A stretch of 64,000 nucleotides of DNA from Ilyomonas sp964658445. GTDB lineage: Bacteria > Bacteroidota > Bacteroidia > Chitinophagales > Chitinophagaceae. The position numbers were made by a program, and so were the translations under genes. The stretch covers positions 1-64,000 of the forward strand of contig CAZZZH010000001.1 in assembly GCA_964658445.1 (NCBI GenBank), written 5' to 3'. Shown here piece after piece: positions 38,131-47,770 of this stretch. How positions within the stretch are numbered: position 1 is the stretch's first letter; each line of letters begins with the position of its first letter. Below the pieces are notes generated by a model. The model made no database searches. It was not told where the DNA came from and worked only from the letters and a program-made list of their open reading frames with translations.

Positions 38131-40224
38131 ATGAAAAAAGCGTTACTCTTTCTTTTTTTGCCGGCACTGCTGGCGAGTTTTCAATTGCATGCACAGTTTA
38201 CCGTTACTAACCTTAACCTCGCAGTGCAGCATCCCGGCGTAGCCGTGGTGGATATAGATGGCGACGGCGACCTAGACATCCTGATCAGCGGTGAAAATGG
38301 CAATGCCCGGGCGGCACAGCTTTACAAGAACAACGGCAGCGGCGTATTTACGGCAGTTGCGTCGCCTTTTACGCCTACCACACGAACTACATTTAGCTGG
38401 GGAGACATTAACCAAGATGGAAAATTAGATGTGCTTATGGCTGGCTTTGATGTTGCCGGTTCTCCCATCGATAGTGTATATACTTCCAACGGCACCGGCA
38501 CTTTTACCCGCGCCACAAACATAGCTTTGCCGCAAACGGCGCCCAGCACTGGGTTTGCCGATTTAAACAACGATGGCTATCCTGATATTTATGTGTTTGG
38601 GAACAAAGACTATGGGCACCCGAAAATATTCTTTAACAACAAAGCGGGCGGCTTTACAGAATCGGACCAGTTTAATGCTTTCAATTTTACTGACCCTGTA
38701 GTAACCGTAATTGATTACGACAACGACGGTGATCTCGACCTTTTTGTAACGGCAGGCTTTGAAGATGCTGCCAACACCCGATTCTCAAAAATGTTTGTGA
38801 ATAACAACGGTACTTTTACGGTAAAAGATTTAGGTCTTATTCCTAAAGGAAACGGCTCTGCTGCCTGGGGCGATTATGATGGTAATGGTTATCCTGATCT
38901 GTTATTGAATGGTGATGGTAACCTTGGCTCGGGTGAAGATGATGATGGTGTATATCGGTTGTATAAGAATGTGGCAGGCGTGTTTACGGCTGTTGCTACT
39001 TTTAAAGAATATCGCCAGAACCATACCGGCAATGGAGGACGTTTAATAGACTGGGACAACGATGGCGACCTTGATGTAATTGTTACCGGATGGACGGGTT
39101 CACGCCAGGCTACTGATATTTATCTTAACAATGGCGGAACATTCACGGCCTTTTCCGGCAACGCTACCATCCCCGGTGTGTCGGAAAACTCGATAGAAAC
39201 TGCCGATGTAGATGGCGATGGCGACCTTGACATTGTTGAATCCGGCTTTTCCGGCAACAACTTCAACGGTACCGGTAGCGCCTTTAACAGCAATGTCTCT
39301 CTCATTGTTACCAATCCTACTGTTGCCAAAAATACACCGCCTACCCGGCCCACTAACCTGCAGGTAACCGGTTCGCAGGCATCGCTTTCCTTTAGCTGGA
39401 CAGCCGCTACCGATGCTACCACGCCGCAAAATTCACTCAGCTACAATATGTATCTTACCGATGGTACGGGCAAATGGTTTTACGATCCATTAGCTGATAC
39501 CACCACCGGCAAGCTGGCTTTGCAAAAAATGGGTAATGTAGATTTGAACAAGAGCTGGACATTGAAGAACCTGCCTGCCGGTAATTATTGTGCAGGTGTG
39601 CAGGCGATTGATAACAGCTATGCCGGCTCTCCCTTTGCCCGGCTTTGCTTTACGGTAAATGCAAACGGTACCCTGCCTGTAGCCCTGGCTTCATTTGCTG
39701 TGGCGGCTGACGAAAACCGCGCTAACATTACGTGGACAACCACCGCCGAGCAGAACAGCGCTTATTATGTGGTAGAGCATTCTACCGATGGCGTTCACTT
39801 CAGTACGCTTACTACTGTAACGGCAAAGAATGTTGCCGGGGTTAATAACTATAGCGTTTACGATGCATCGCCTGCCAAAGGACAGAACTACTATCGCCTT
39901 ACGCTCTATAATAAAGATGGTACCAGCACTGTGTTTGATGTTAAAACTCTTTCCTTCTCTATTGCCGGCAATGCGATCGCCGTGGTGTATCCTAACCCGG
40001 TGGTGAAGGACATGGGCATCAAGCTTACCAACTATACAGGCAGTAAGGTTGCCGTTACGATTACTGATCTAGGTGGTAAAACTATTTATACAGGCAGCCT
40101 GCCAACACAGCCAGGACAGGAATATTATCCCCTTTTGCTGCCCAACAAACTGGCCAGCGGAACTTATATTGTGAAGTTATATGGCGATAATTTGAACACC
40201 AGCCTGCGCGTACTGGTGAAGTAA
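38131..40224 (+). CDS. T9SS-exported FG-GAP/VCBS-repeat protein
   Basis: A 697-residue secreted protein: signal peptide KKALLFLFLPALLASFQLHA, then FG-GAP/VCBS repeats through residue ~400, each with a calcium-loop-like DxDxDGDLD motif (VVDIDGDGDLDILISG, WGDINQDGKLDVLMAG, VIDYDNDGDLDLFVTA, WGDYDGNGYPDLLLNG, DWDNDGDLDVIVTG, TADVDGDGDLDIVESG). A fibronectin-like domain follows (PTRPTNLQVTGSQASLSFSW), then a second sandwich and a type IX sorting domain (AVVYPNPVVKDMGIKL ... LASGTYIVKLYGDN). Probably a surface seven-bladed propeller with adhesive or binding function. Confidence 0.9.
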   Translation: MKKALLFLFLPALLASFQLHAQFTVTNLNLAVQHPGVAVVDIDGDGDLDILISGENGNARAAQLYKNNGSGVFTAVASPFTPTTRTTFSWGDINQDGKLDVLMAGFDVAGSPIDSVYTSNGTGTFTRATNIALPQTAPSTGFADLNNDGYPDIYVFGNKDYGHPKIFFNNKAGGFTESDQFNAFNFTDPVVTVIDYDNDGDLDLFVTAGFEDAANTRFSKMFVNNNGTFTVKDLGLIPKGNGSAAWGDYDGNGYPDLLLNGDGNLGSGEDDDGVYRLYKNVAGVFTAVATFKEYRQNHTGNGGRLIDWDNDGDLDVIVTGWTGSRQATDIYLNNGGTFTAFSGNATIPGVSENSIETADVDGDGDLDIVESGFSGNNFNGTGSAFNSNVSLIVTNPTVAKNTPPTRPTNLQVTGSQASLSFSWTAATDATTPQNSLSYNMYLTDGTGKWFYDPLADTTTGKLALQKMGNVDLNKSWTLKNLPAGNYCAGVQAIDNSYAGSPFARLCFTVNANGTLPVALASFAVAADENRANITWTTTAEQNSAYYVVEHSTDGVHFSTLTTVTAKNVAGVNNYSVYDASPAKGQNYYRLTLYNKDGTSTVFDVKTLSFSIAGNAIAVVYPNPVVKDMGIKLTNYTGSKVAVTITDLGGKTIYTGSLPTQPGQEYYPLLLPNKLASGTYIVKLYGDNLNTSLRVLVK

Positions 40225-40386
40225 GAACGGGTAGTACCGTAACAGGAAGGGATGTGTGTATGTAAAATAAAAACCAAAAGAAGATTCCTTCCGGTTCGGT
40301 AAAGAGAAGCCCGGATTTTACTTTTGAACTTTTGTTATCCTGCCGTTGGTACTACCGCCAGAAGATAAATCCTGTATTGCTTATGC

Positions 40387-40418
40387 ATCCCAACAGCTTC
40401 GGCTGTTGGGATTTTTTT
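40387..40418 (+). terminator. intrinsic terminator with UUCG loop
   Basis: A perfect 11-bp stem (ATCCCAACAGC/GCTGTTGGGAT) closed by a TTCG tetraloop and followed by seven T residues. It lies 160 nt past the FG-GAP gene, the only plus-strand gene it can serve. Confidence 0.85.
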
Positions 40419-40439
40419 ATGCTGTTTGACTTAATATTT

Positions 40440-40512
40440 TTTTCTTGGCAAAGCGGTTTGGCAATGAAATGAAGAATGAGAAAATGCGCTGATCTTTGAA
40501 CGAAGGTTACTT
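40440..40512 (+). pseudogene. family B relic (internal fragment)
   Basis: This stretch matches 43577-43650 of the intact family B gene, sharing GGCAAAGCGGTTTGG and AATGCGCTGATCTTTGA with small indels between. It is a short, non-coding leftover of another copy. Confidence 0.7.
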
Positions 40513-40725
40513 GTCGACGCTGTTTGTATGACTTAAGCAGCACGGATAGTAAAGTACATAACAACGATATACAGATGCATGTAAACTTTAAGACACGGTG
40601 CGCTACCAACCAGACAACTCTGTAAAAACTTAATTAAGACAGGAATTATAAACTTAGCTGAATGGGGTACAACCAAGCGTTTTAATCTATATTTTAGTCG
40701 CTACCAATTACCAAATGAATTGTTT

Positions 40726-41035
40726 ATGATCGTGCGTTTGAGCGTCCTGTTCTGCATCGTGTTGTTTTGCTATACTGCTTTTTCTCAAACACCTGGTATT
40801 CTTATCAGCAACAAATATGGTGGTAATGACAGAGATGCTTCTAATTGTGCAAGGATTAGGAAATATAGCAAGCGTCATCCAAATAACAAATGCGGAAGGC
40901 AAGCAGTTACTCTCTTATAAAACGGGTAATGATCTTTATAAAACAAATGTCAAGGCACTGAAACCTAACATTTATTATCTAACCATTTGGCAGACTAACA
41001 AGGTTGTTTTTACATCCCGTTTTATAAAAGAATAA
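40726..41035 (+). pseudogene. frameshifted small T9SS-type secreted protein
   Basis: Starts MIVRLSVLFCIVLFCYTAFS (signal peptide) and reads about 65 residues before stopping. A second frame overlapping it carries a convincing type IX sorting-domain end: ASVIQITNAEGKQLLSYKTG, then KALKPNIYYLTIWQTNKVVF and FIKE. A single shift near 40840 would join leader and tail into a protein of ~100 residues with almost no cargo. It is either a frameshifted gene or a deletion relic of a larger cargo protein. Confidence 0.55.
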
Positions 41036-41250
41036 AATGGCAGAAAGCAGGTTATACTTTTCTTCTAACTGTATCTGAACAGAAAGGTTTGATTGTATTG
41101 CCTCTTAGCTACTGCGTATTAACCGGGATGTAAATTAGCCTGAATGATGTTGATTAAGTATAAAAGTTATTCATCTACTATGCGATGATCTGCAGTACAA
41201 TTATTTTTATAACGAAATACTCCCGACTCTTTTCTAACGTCTTTAGGATG

Positions 41251-42546
41251 TTATTGTTTGGTGAATTCAACACGCCGGTTCTGAGCCTTGCCAACGGCTG
41301 TTTTATCGTTTGCTACAGGCATGGAAGAACCAGCACCGTCTGTCTGTAGCCGATCGGCGCTGATGCCATATTCTGTTGCCAGTTTTTCCTTCACTGCGTT
41401 TGCCCTGGCAAGGCTTAATACCTGATTGCTTGCTGCATTGCCATCAGCATCGGTATGCCCTATAATTTTCACTTTCATATCGGGGCTTGCGGTAAGAGCA
41501 GCCGCAAGGTCGGCCATTACACCGGAAGACTCAGGCTGTATAGTTGCGCTGTTTACATCGAACAGAATACCCGTAGTACTGTAAGAGCCGTTATCGAGAA
41601 GTTGTTTTCTTGTATCCGGCAAGCCATTCGCCATCCTGATGTTGCTGATCGCTACACATTGTCCATCTTCGGTATAGGCGCTACTTCCCAAGGCAAAGAA
41701 CAGCTGGTTAAAACGATTGCCTGGTGCAATACCTTTCGGCATTTCATATAACTTATCGCCGTTAATCCAAACACGCAGTCTTTCTTTCTGAACTTGTATC
41801 GCTACATGCGAAACCTTGCCAAAGTAATTCTCAATATTGCTGTAACTCTTAAACGGATCGCTGTAGTAGCCGCGGTCGTTTTGAAACGACTCGAGCATCA
41901 CTTCGCTTTTCTTCCTCACAGCAGGCGCAAGCGTGACTTGGAACTTGCGGTTTGCTTTCTGATCTCTTAGCAAACTATTGCTTCCGTTTTCGGTTCCGTT
42001 GTCTGTTGCCAACGCGCCGAAGCGAAATGTGGGAAAACCTTGTGCGCCAATAGGCGTGAACTGCAACATAAGATCGAACTCGATAGTGAAATCATCTGTA
42101 GCGGGTATTTTGTCCGGTGCCAGATAAATTGAGCTTTGCCCAAGCTTTAGCCATTTGCCGCTTGCTGCGCTAAGGGTAACTGCCGTGCCGGAACCATTAC
42201 TGTTCCAGCCAACGGGCAGTTCGCCTGTGTTGGCGGCAGAGAAGTCTTCGTAGTAAATGATGGACTGGCCGGGAACGAAATCGTATTTGCTATATGCCGT
42301 CACGTTGGGTGCAACTTCTGTTGCGGAAGTACTTGCCGAAGATGGCTGTTGCTGGGTGCTGGCAGGCGTGGCTGCCGGCTTCTCAATAGCGGTTGACGCT
42401 TTGTTCATGACACTGTCGGCTACTCTTTCTTTAGCCACCTGTTTGAGTGTTTTGAACAAGCTTTGTGCCTGCAAGCCTGCGCTTAGTGTTATCAAAAAAG
42501 ACGTTAGTAAAAATAGTTGACGCATAGTTTTTTGTATTTGTTTCAT
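41251..42546 (-). CDS. OmpA-family outer-membrane protein
   Basis: About 431 residues from MKQIQKTMRQLFLLTSFLIT (Met codons at 42564 and 42525 are alternatives), with a signal peptide ending GLQA-Q. The middle part (~85-300) is a concanavalin-like beta-sandwich resembling LamG/DUF1080 domains: YYEDFSAANTGELPVGWNSN, DFTIEFDLMLQFTPIG and VQKERLRVWINGDKLYEMPK. The C-terminal ~110 residues are an OmpA/MotB peptidoglycan-binding domain with FDVNSATIQPESSGVM, KIIGHTDADGNAASNQVLSL, ARANAVKEKLA and GKAQNRRVEF. It likely tethers the outer membrane to peptidoglycan while presenting a binding domain. Confidence 0.9.
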   Translation of the reverse strand: MKQIQKTMRQLFLLTSFLITLSAGLQAQSLFKTLKQVAKERVADSVMNKASTAIEKPAATPASTQQQPSSASTSATEVAPNVTAYSKYDFVPGQSIIYYEDFSAANTGELPVGWNSNGSGTAVTLSAASGKWLKLGQSSIYLAPDKIPATDDFTIEFDLMLQFTPIGAQGFPTFRFGALATDNGTENGSNSLLRDQKANRKFQVTLAPAVRKKSEVMLESFQNDRGYYSDPFKSYSNIENYFGKVSHVAIQVQKERLRVWINGDKLYEMPKGIAPGNRFNQLFFALGSSAYTEDGQCVAISNIRMANGLPDTRKQLLDNGSYSTTGILFDVNSATIQPESSGVMADLAAALTASPDMKVKIIGHTDADGNAASNQVLSLARANAVKEKLATEYGISADRLQTDGAGSSMPVANDKTAVGKAQNRRVEFTKQ

Positions 42547-43027
42547 GAGTGTGGCTTTTTGCATTAATTGATAAAATGATTGGTTTGTTTTGATAAATGT
42601 TGGTTGTGGTAAGGCTGCTTACTGAATGACAGCCTCGTTGGTAGGTCTGTGCTGTTTGTGTGTTTGATTAAATGTTCTGCGTTAGAGTTTTGCCAGTTTC
42701 CCCTTTCGTCCGCAAAAAACAATCGCTGATGACAGACATAAGAAGCTAAGCATTTTTTTCATAGAACTATTTTTTGTGGTGATTTGATAACACAAAACTG
42801 CGGTGGCAAAGCCGGTTGCTTTTGCCAGACTGCGCGAACTGTTGTAACTGTTATGCGAACTGAAATGAATGAAAGCGGAATTGCTTTTTAGCGCTAAGAA
42901 ATTATATTGCTTTTGCACGAGTCAGTTATCGCAGGTTGCTTTGTTGTTACTTTAACTAGTGCTGTTATTTATGTAAGCTCTCTGTTTGCCAAGCTTGCGG
43001 AGATGGTTGTTTTTAGCCAATTGTAGA

Positions 43028-43080
43028 CTGGCTTTTGTGAAACATGCAGAGAGCCTTCGGAACTCTCCAGATAATGGAGT
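43028..43080 (+). promoter_or_regulatory. shared 53-bp hairpin element, copy 1
   Basis: Aligns without gaps to 51017-51069 at roughly 42 of 53 positions. Both contain an inverted repeat, here GAGAG-CCTTCGGAA-CTCTC. It ends 52 nt before the small gene at 43133. It may be a leader hairpin, attenuator or end of a mobile unit. The remainder of 42547-43132 holds no supported gene. Confidence 0.55.
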
Positions 43081-43132
43081 AAAATTTAGTAATAAGAAAT
43101 TTGCTTGTACAAAAACTTTTTATTTTTACAAT

Positions 43133-43288
43133 ATGGCAAAAGCAAAATTGAAAACAGTAGACAGACCTACAAGTGTAAGCCGCGAAGCCGTGAGAGCTGT
43201 TGTTGAAAGTACAGCTAAAACTGGTGCGAATACTGTGAAACTAGCTGCCGGCAGCGCGCTTTCTCAAAAGGTGCCGAAGAAAAAATAA
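43133..43288 (+). CDS. small basic protein upstream of family B
   Basis: A 51-residue protein, MAKAKLKTVDRPTSVSREAV to GSALSQKVPKKK, lysine-rich at both ends, with no membrane segment. The ATG at 43133 is preferred, as the upstream extension of the frame has no protein-like character. It ends 25 nt before the family B gene and should be cotranscribed. A small DNA-binding or antitoxin-like partner is possible, but this is inference; no family is recognised. Confidence 0.5.
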   Translation: MAKAKLKTVDRPTSVSREAVRAVVESTAKTGANTVKLAAGSALSQKVPKKK

Positions 43289-43313
43289 GATAACTATCTA
43301 ATACTCTATTATA

Positions 43314-43928
43314 GTGGACCCTAACTATAATGACAATGTATTTGTCAACTGCCCTTTTGATGATGCGTTTGCCCTAAATTTCAGAGCTATTGTTTTCTCC
43401 GTATACCGTTGTGGGTTTATTCCTATCAGTGCCTTAGGTGAAGATAATGCGTTGGACAACCGGCTGGATAAGATTCAGAATCTGGTTGAGAATTCTAAGT
43501 ATGGTATTCATGATATTTCGAGAACGGAACTGAATGCGCAGGGCTTTCCGCGTTTCAATATGCCGTTTGAACTGGGCATCTTCTTCGGGGCAAAGCGGTT
43601 TGGGAATAAGGCGCAGAAGGAGAAGAATGCGCTGATCTTTGAGCGAACCCAATTTACTTACCAAAACTATCTTTCTGACCTAAACGGCGTGGATATTAAA
43701 GCGCATAACAATGATACGTCTGTTATTATTCAAAGTATCCGCGACTGGCTAAAAACCGCTTCGCTTCGGACGACGATACCGGGGCAGGTTGTGATCATTC
43801 AAAACTTTGCGGATTTTGAAGCGCAGTTGCCGGCGAACGTGGCAAGCCTGGGGCTGGATTTGGCAACACTGGCGTTTAATGATTTGTGTTTGATTGTTGA
43901 GGAGTTTTTGAAGATGATTATGAAGTAA
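43314..43928 (+). CDS. family B TIR/deoxyribosyltransferase-like protein (intact copy)
   Basis: A 204-residue protein starting at GTG: (V)DPNYNDNVFVNCPFDDAF. It shows the alternating strand/helix order of nucleoside-deoxyribosyltransferase and TIR-like folds: VFVNCPFD, RAIVFSVYRCGFIPISAL, then LDKIQNLVENSKYGIHDISR and RFNMPFELGIFFGAKRFG, where the Glu of FELG matches the catalytic Glu position in those folds. A C-terminal helical region follows. Proteins with this pattern are widespread and sometimes near defence genes. Function is unproven. Three relics of the family lie elsewhere in the window (40440, 50817, 52054). Cotranscription with the small gene before it is likely. Confidence 0.7.
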   Translation: MDPNYNDNVFVNCPFDDAFALNFRAIVFSVYRCGFIPISALGEDNALDNRLDKIQNLVENSKYGIHDISRTELNAQGFPRFNMPFELGIFFGAKRFGNKAQKEKNALIFERTQFTYQNYLSDLNGVDIKAHNNDTSVIIQSIRDWLKTASLRTTIPGQVVIIQNFADFEAQLPANVASLGLDLATLAFNDLCLIVEEFLKMIMK

Positions 43929-43996
43929 TGGGTCAGCTGATTATCTGCATATATTCACCTTTGCAAAGGAGAACCTAAAGAGGTGGTATTGGCTAA

Positions 43997-46542
43997 TTAA
44001 TTCTTTGCTTTGTCGTGCAATGAAGTGACTTGTAAATTATCTATACTTACTAATGCTTCATTGGTTCTTACGCCAATACTACCCGTGCTATATTGCTTGT
44101 CGGAGGCAACGATAACCGGTTTGCTTTCATTGTTGATATAGATTTCAAAGTTGTCTTTGACGGCTTTGACCTTAATATTGTAGGAATCATTGATTTGCAG
44201 TGGATATTGTGCAGTGGCAATGAGTGACCATTGATTGTTTGCGGATTTGCCGAAATGAATCATTTTTTGTGTGGCATCCAGGCCTATGTAGTAACCTTTA
44301 TAGGCATTTTCTCCTATCGCCGCATCAGAAACCCTGAATAGTAAACCAGCATCCCCTGATGAAGTAAGGGTTATATCTGCGGAGTATTCGAAATCACTGA
44401 AGTTTGTTTTTGTTGCAATCAATTTGATGCCTTTTCCAGACTTGGAATTGTCATTGGTAGCAGCCTGTACCGCATTGTCTTTGCAATACCAGTATCCCCC
44501 ATAATTAACCAAATCATTTACGTCATTATCGTCAAAACGGTTGCTGTAGTTGTTGATTTCCATATCCGGCTTGCCTATGGTGGGAAATATACTTAAACGC
44601 AACGTTTCTGCTCCAAAGGGCACCAACGTGATTTCTTCGGTTTTTTCTTCAGACTGTACCGGCCCATAGGGTACGTCGAGAGCCGACACGCCATTATAAT
44701 CCATTGTCCACGATGGAAGCCTTTTCGCTTCAACCGTCAACTTTACCGGAGCCCCTTGCGCTGTAAAAGGATTTGCCGGCATTGCACTTTTTCTGACATG
44801 AATAACTTTGTCTGGCGGACCTTGATTGAGTAAGAGTCCGTAATTCCATGGCGAAGCGGCTGAATATTCCTTTTCAAAAAACCCCGGCACTTCAAATTTC
44901 TTAACGTCTTTTTCGGTAGACTTTATTGCTAAAGCGTAGACGAGTGGACCGCGTTCGATGCTAACGCCGTTATTAACTTGCTTACTGATTGTCAAATGCA
45001 TGGGAAAATTCAAAATCACCTGGTCACCATTATTCCATTTTCTTGAAACAAGGAAGATCTGCCCAGCGGATACACCGCCCATCTTTTTTTCATTAACAAC
45101 AACCGTAGGGGCTGAACACCAGCTTGGTATCCTTAGCCGTAAGGGAAACGTAAGCGGCTTAGACAAGCTGATATGTAAGCGGATACTTTCTTCGAAAGGA
45201 TAGTTTGTTTCTTCCGTGATTTTGATCTTTGTATTGCCTGCAAGGATAGTTGATATTTCCATCGGGCCATAGGTATTAACTGCCAGTCCGCTATCAGGTG
45301 TTGCCATCCAGCTATTTTTAATAAAATAGGGCCAGCCCATGTGCATATTATATCTGCAGCAAGGATAGCCTGAATATGGACTGGGGACGATTCCATTAAC
45401 GTAATCCTGATTAAATCCATGCGGCCCTTCAACCGACCGGACCTGATTTGGCAGCGTATAATAGCTATGATTTTTGAAATCATCGTTAAACTGTGCGGGC
45501 AAAGCGTTGAATGCAACTTTTTCTAACTGATCGCCCATTACAGGTTCGTGCAAGATTCGGAAAGCTGTTTCTAAACTTTGCATCCATTCAACAACCGCAC
45601 ACGTTTCCACGCCTTCAACCGAGCTCTTACCTGCCAGCATCTCTGTGCCGGAGGCCAAGCCTTGCGGCAATCCATTATCGCGCATTATTAATTTTATTCC
45701 ATCCTCTGTGGCATTCAAATAGGAAGGTGATTGATCTATTTGAGCATATACGGAAGGGAATTTTAAAGCCTCTGCCACATTGACCATGTGCGTAGGCTGG
45801 AAATCTTTTCCGAAATAAAAAAACTGATTGTTTTCGAAAATATCGGCCCATGGATAGGCCTGTTCTTTTAGTTTTTCGGCCAAACTGAGTAAATATTTTT
45901 CTCCGGTTTTATTGTAGAGCCACAGAACAATTTCTATGTTGTCTCCCGCACGGGACTTGCCCCAGTCGCGTAGCGGATCCGCATCCAGGTTTGCGAGTTG
46001 ATATTTAAAATATTTTAGCAAAAACGGAATGATACGCTTGTCATTCGTTGCTTCATAATAACCCTGCAATGCATACATAAAGGGCATTCTGGGCCACCAA
46101 TCATTCATTTTAGGAGGCCCGAACCGGCCGTTTTCTTCCNNNNNNNNNNCTGATGATCTAGGGTATAGTCGATCCATTTCTGAGCTTTTGCCTTTAATGA
46201 CGTATCATCAAGCGTATAAGCTAATGCCACCAGGCCCTTTACATAATAGGGAACTTTTTCCCAGCTTCCTCCTGATCCTCCTAACCAATCCGATTCCGGA
46301 CCCAGTTCGTCCTTACCAGGATAAAGCTGCTCTGCGAAGCCCGTGGCGCCCTTTTTCTGTAATTCAAGCTGATGAAATAGCCATCCCCTGGCTTTAATAC
46401 TGCCCAGCGGCAACTGTGTATAAACGTCTTTTTTAAGCGGATATCGATTGAACGTCAGTTGACTTTGTGCAACAGACGAGAGAGGGAAAAAACTCGATAA
46501 AGAGGAAATTAAAATGAAAACATATTTAGTCAAATTTTCCAT
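43997..46542 (-). CDS. GH127 beta-L-arabinofuranosidase-like enzyme (interrupted by gap)
   Basis: A secreted glycoside hydrolase of ~840 residues in two reading frames on either side of a 10-N gap. The start is MENLTKYVFILISSLSSFFP (signal peptide to SVAQ). The catalytic (alpha/alpha)6 barrel carries the zinc-site pattern of GH127: Glu and Cys in VEGVETCAVVEW, and the Cys pair in YSGYPCCRYNMHMGWPYF. After the GH127 beta-sandwiches (DUF1680) a C-terminal LamG/DUF1080-like lectin domain follows (NYGGYWYCKDNAVQAA to TNEALVSIDNLQVTS). The enzyme should release L-arabinofuranose from plant polymers outside the cytoplasm. The frames differ across the gap, so the true gap is not 10 nt. Confidence 0.88.
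46140..46149. other. 10-N assembly gap in the GH127 gene
   Basis: Ten Ns separate the GH127 N-terminal part (ending WIDYTLDHQ) from the catalytic part (EENGRFGPPKMNDWW). Some residues are missing, including the frame-restoring bases. Confidence 0.95.
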
Positions 46543-46638
46543 AGAACGGAGATCGTTTTTTAGTAAATAGGTATCTAACAATAATTCCTTGCTTCACTTC
46601 AGGTTTTGTAAAAAATAGCGGACGGATTACGGCACCCT

Positions 46639-46753
46639 GTTGCTATTAACCAATAGCAACGTGCGCCAAAACTGGCTGCCCGTCAACTTCTCCTGATTGC
46701 ATCAAAAATATATTTAAAAGCTTGAAGCTATATGATCGACTTCAAGCTTTTTT
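46639..46753. repeat. two hairpins in the GH127 upstream region
   Basis: 46639-46660 is a perfect 9-bp stem (GTTGCTATT/AATAGCAAC, loop AACC). 46716-46753 is an 11-12-bp stem (AAAAGCTTGAAG/CTTCAAGCTTTT) with T-runs on both strands, so it can terminate in either direction. No gene lies between them and the next terminator. Confidence 0.6.
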
Positions 46754-46878
46754 GACGTTAACACCCTGGCTTCTGCTTTACTTTCAGGTTTGAATTCGGG
46801 GGCTGTTGAGGTGACGGGAAAATTGTACAATAATCGCCTAAGGCTTATGTGAAAGCGGGCTCTTTTTAGTATAAAGAA

Positions 46879-46912
46879 ACAAGCCTTGCTTACGCCGATA
46901 AGCAAGGCTTGT
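46879..46912 (-). terminator. terminator of the 46943-47500 gene
   Basis: A perfect 14-bp stem (ACAAGCCTTGCTTA/TAAGCAAGGCTTGT) with a 6-nt loop, followed on the minus strand by TTTCTTTATA. It starts 30 nt beyond the lipoprotein stop codon. Confidence 0.8.
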
Positions 46913-46942
46913 GGAATGCGCTTTTGCTGACCCCTACGCTGC

Positions 46943-47500
46943 TTACTTGCTTTTAGGTGGTGCCTGCATGTACTGCTCGATTCGTGCGATTTTACCGTTC
47001 TTATCGAACATCCAATCTTCCTGCAGATATATAGAATCTACTTTGTTGTCTTTGTGTGTGTCTATTTCTTCACCCCAAATGCAGACCCAGCTTTCTTCTT
47101 TTCCTTTTGGCTGTAAATTCACTACCACATTTACCGAATCGATTGCATTGGCAAGCGAGGCGCGGTATGCGGCAAGGGCATGAATCACGCTGTCTCTCGG
47201 TCCTCTCATCACGCTGCCTTCTGCTGTGGTGAACTGAATGCTGTCGGCAAAAGCATCTTTGTGGGCATCGAGTGTGTTGTTGTCGTAATCTTTCCAGAGC
47301 GTAAGCACAGTCTGTACATGCTTTGGATCGCCGATGGTAAAGTCGGCTGAATAACCAATGGAGTAAGGATAGCTGACGCTGCTACTGCCCGTGGTGTCGG
47401 CGGAGGCAGTGGTGTCTTTTGATGTGGCGGAAGTGCCTGACCCGGCGTTGCAGGCAGCCAGAAGAAGGGAAGTGCCAACGAAGAATGATAACGGTTTCAT
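46943..47500 (-). CDS. SnoaL/NTF2-like lipoprotein
   Basis: A 185-residue lipoprotein: leader MKPLSFFVGTSLLLAAC with lipobox LAAC (Cys ~17), then a Ser/Thr-rich linker and an NTF2/SnoaL-like domain. In the latter, PKHVQTVLTLWKDYDNNTLD, a RGPRDSVIHALAAYRASLAN helix and SWVCIWGEEIDTHKDNKVDS / EDWMFDKNGKIARIEQYMQA give the typical helix-plus-curved-sheet pattern. It is probably a ligand-binding envelope protein. It is monocistronic, with a strong terminator. Confidence 0.82.
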   Translation of the reverse strand: MKPLSFFVGTSLLLAACNAGSGTSATSKDTTASADTTGSSSVSYPYSIGYSADFTIGDPKHVQTVLTLWKDYDNNTLDAHKDAFADSIQFTTAEGSVMRGPRDSVIHALAAYRASLANAIDSVNVVVNLQPKGKEESWVCIWGEEIDTHKDNKVDSIYLQEDWMFDKNGKIARIEQYMQAPPKSK

Positions 47501-47720
47501 GCTACAATTTTTGATGGTGATTGAATAGAAGGAATGCTATTGTAAAGAAGAAATTTTTGTATGGCGTCTATAGTAAGCTGAACTGCTGAAGCTGCCGCAC
47601 AGGCGTGCCGGCTGGTAGATTAAAATGGCTTTCATGAAGGGGGTGTTTAGTTGTAAATTTAGGAAGAGTTCTTATAATCTCTTTTATTCGCTTCCACAAT
47701 TTGGGGTAAGGCTACATAAA

Positions 47721-47750
47721 AAAGCTGCCATGATTTATCATGGCAGCTTT
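47721..47750 (-). terminator. terminator of the subtilase gene
   Basis: A perfect 13-bp stem (AAAGCTGCCATGA/TCATGGCAGCTTT) with loop TTTA, 20 nt after the stop codon, followed by TTTTATG on the minus strand. Confidence 0.82.
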
Positions 47751-47770
47751 GCAATAAAGAAAATATCAGT

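Noticed and set aside
42682..42918. Minus-strand frame containing MKKMLSFLCLSSAIVFCG, like a short lipoprotein leader.
   Set aside because: Only 25 residues follow the plausible start, the lipobox is poor and no mature part exists. At most a stump.
46714..46905. Minus-strand frame of 63 residues between GH127 and the lipoprotein.
   Set aside because: It begins inside the terminator stem and ends in another hairpin, with no family-like sequence.
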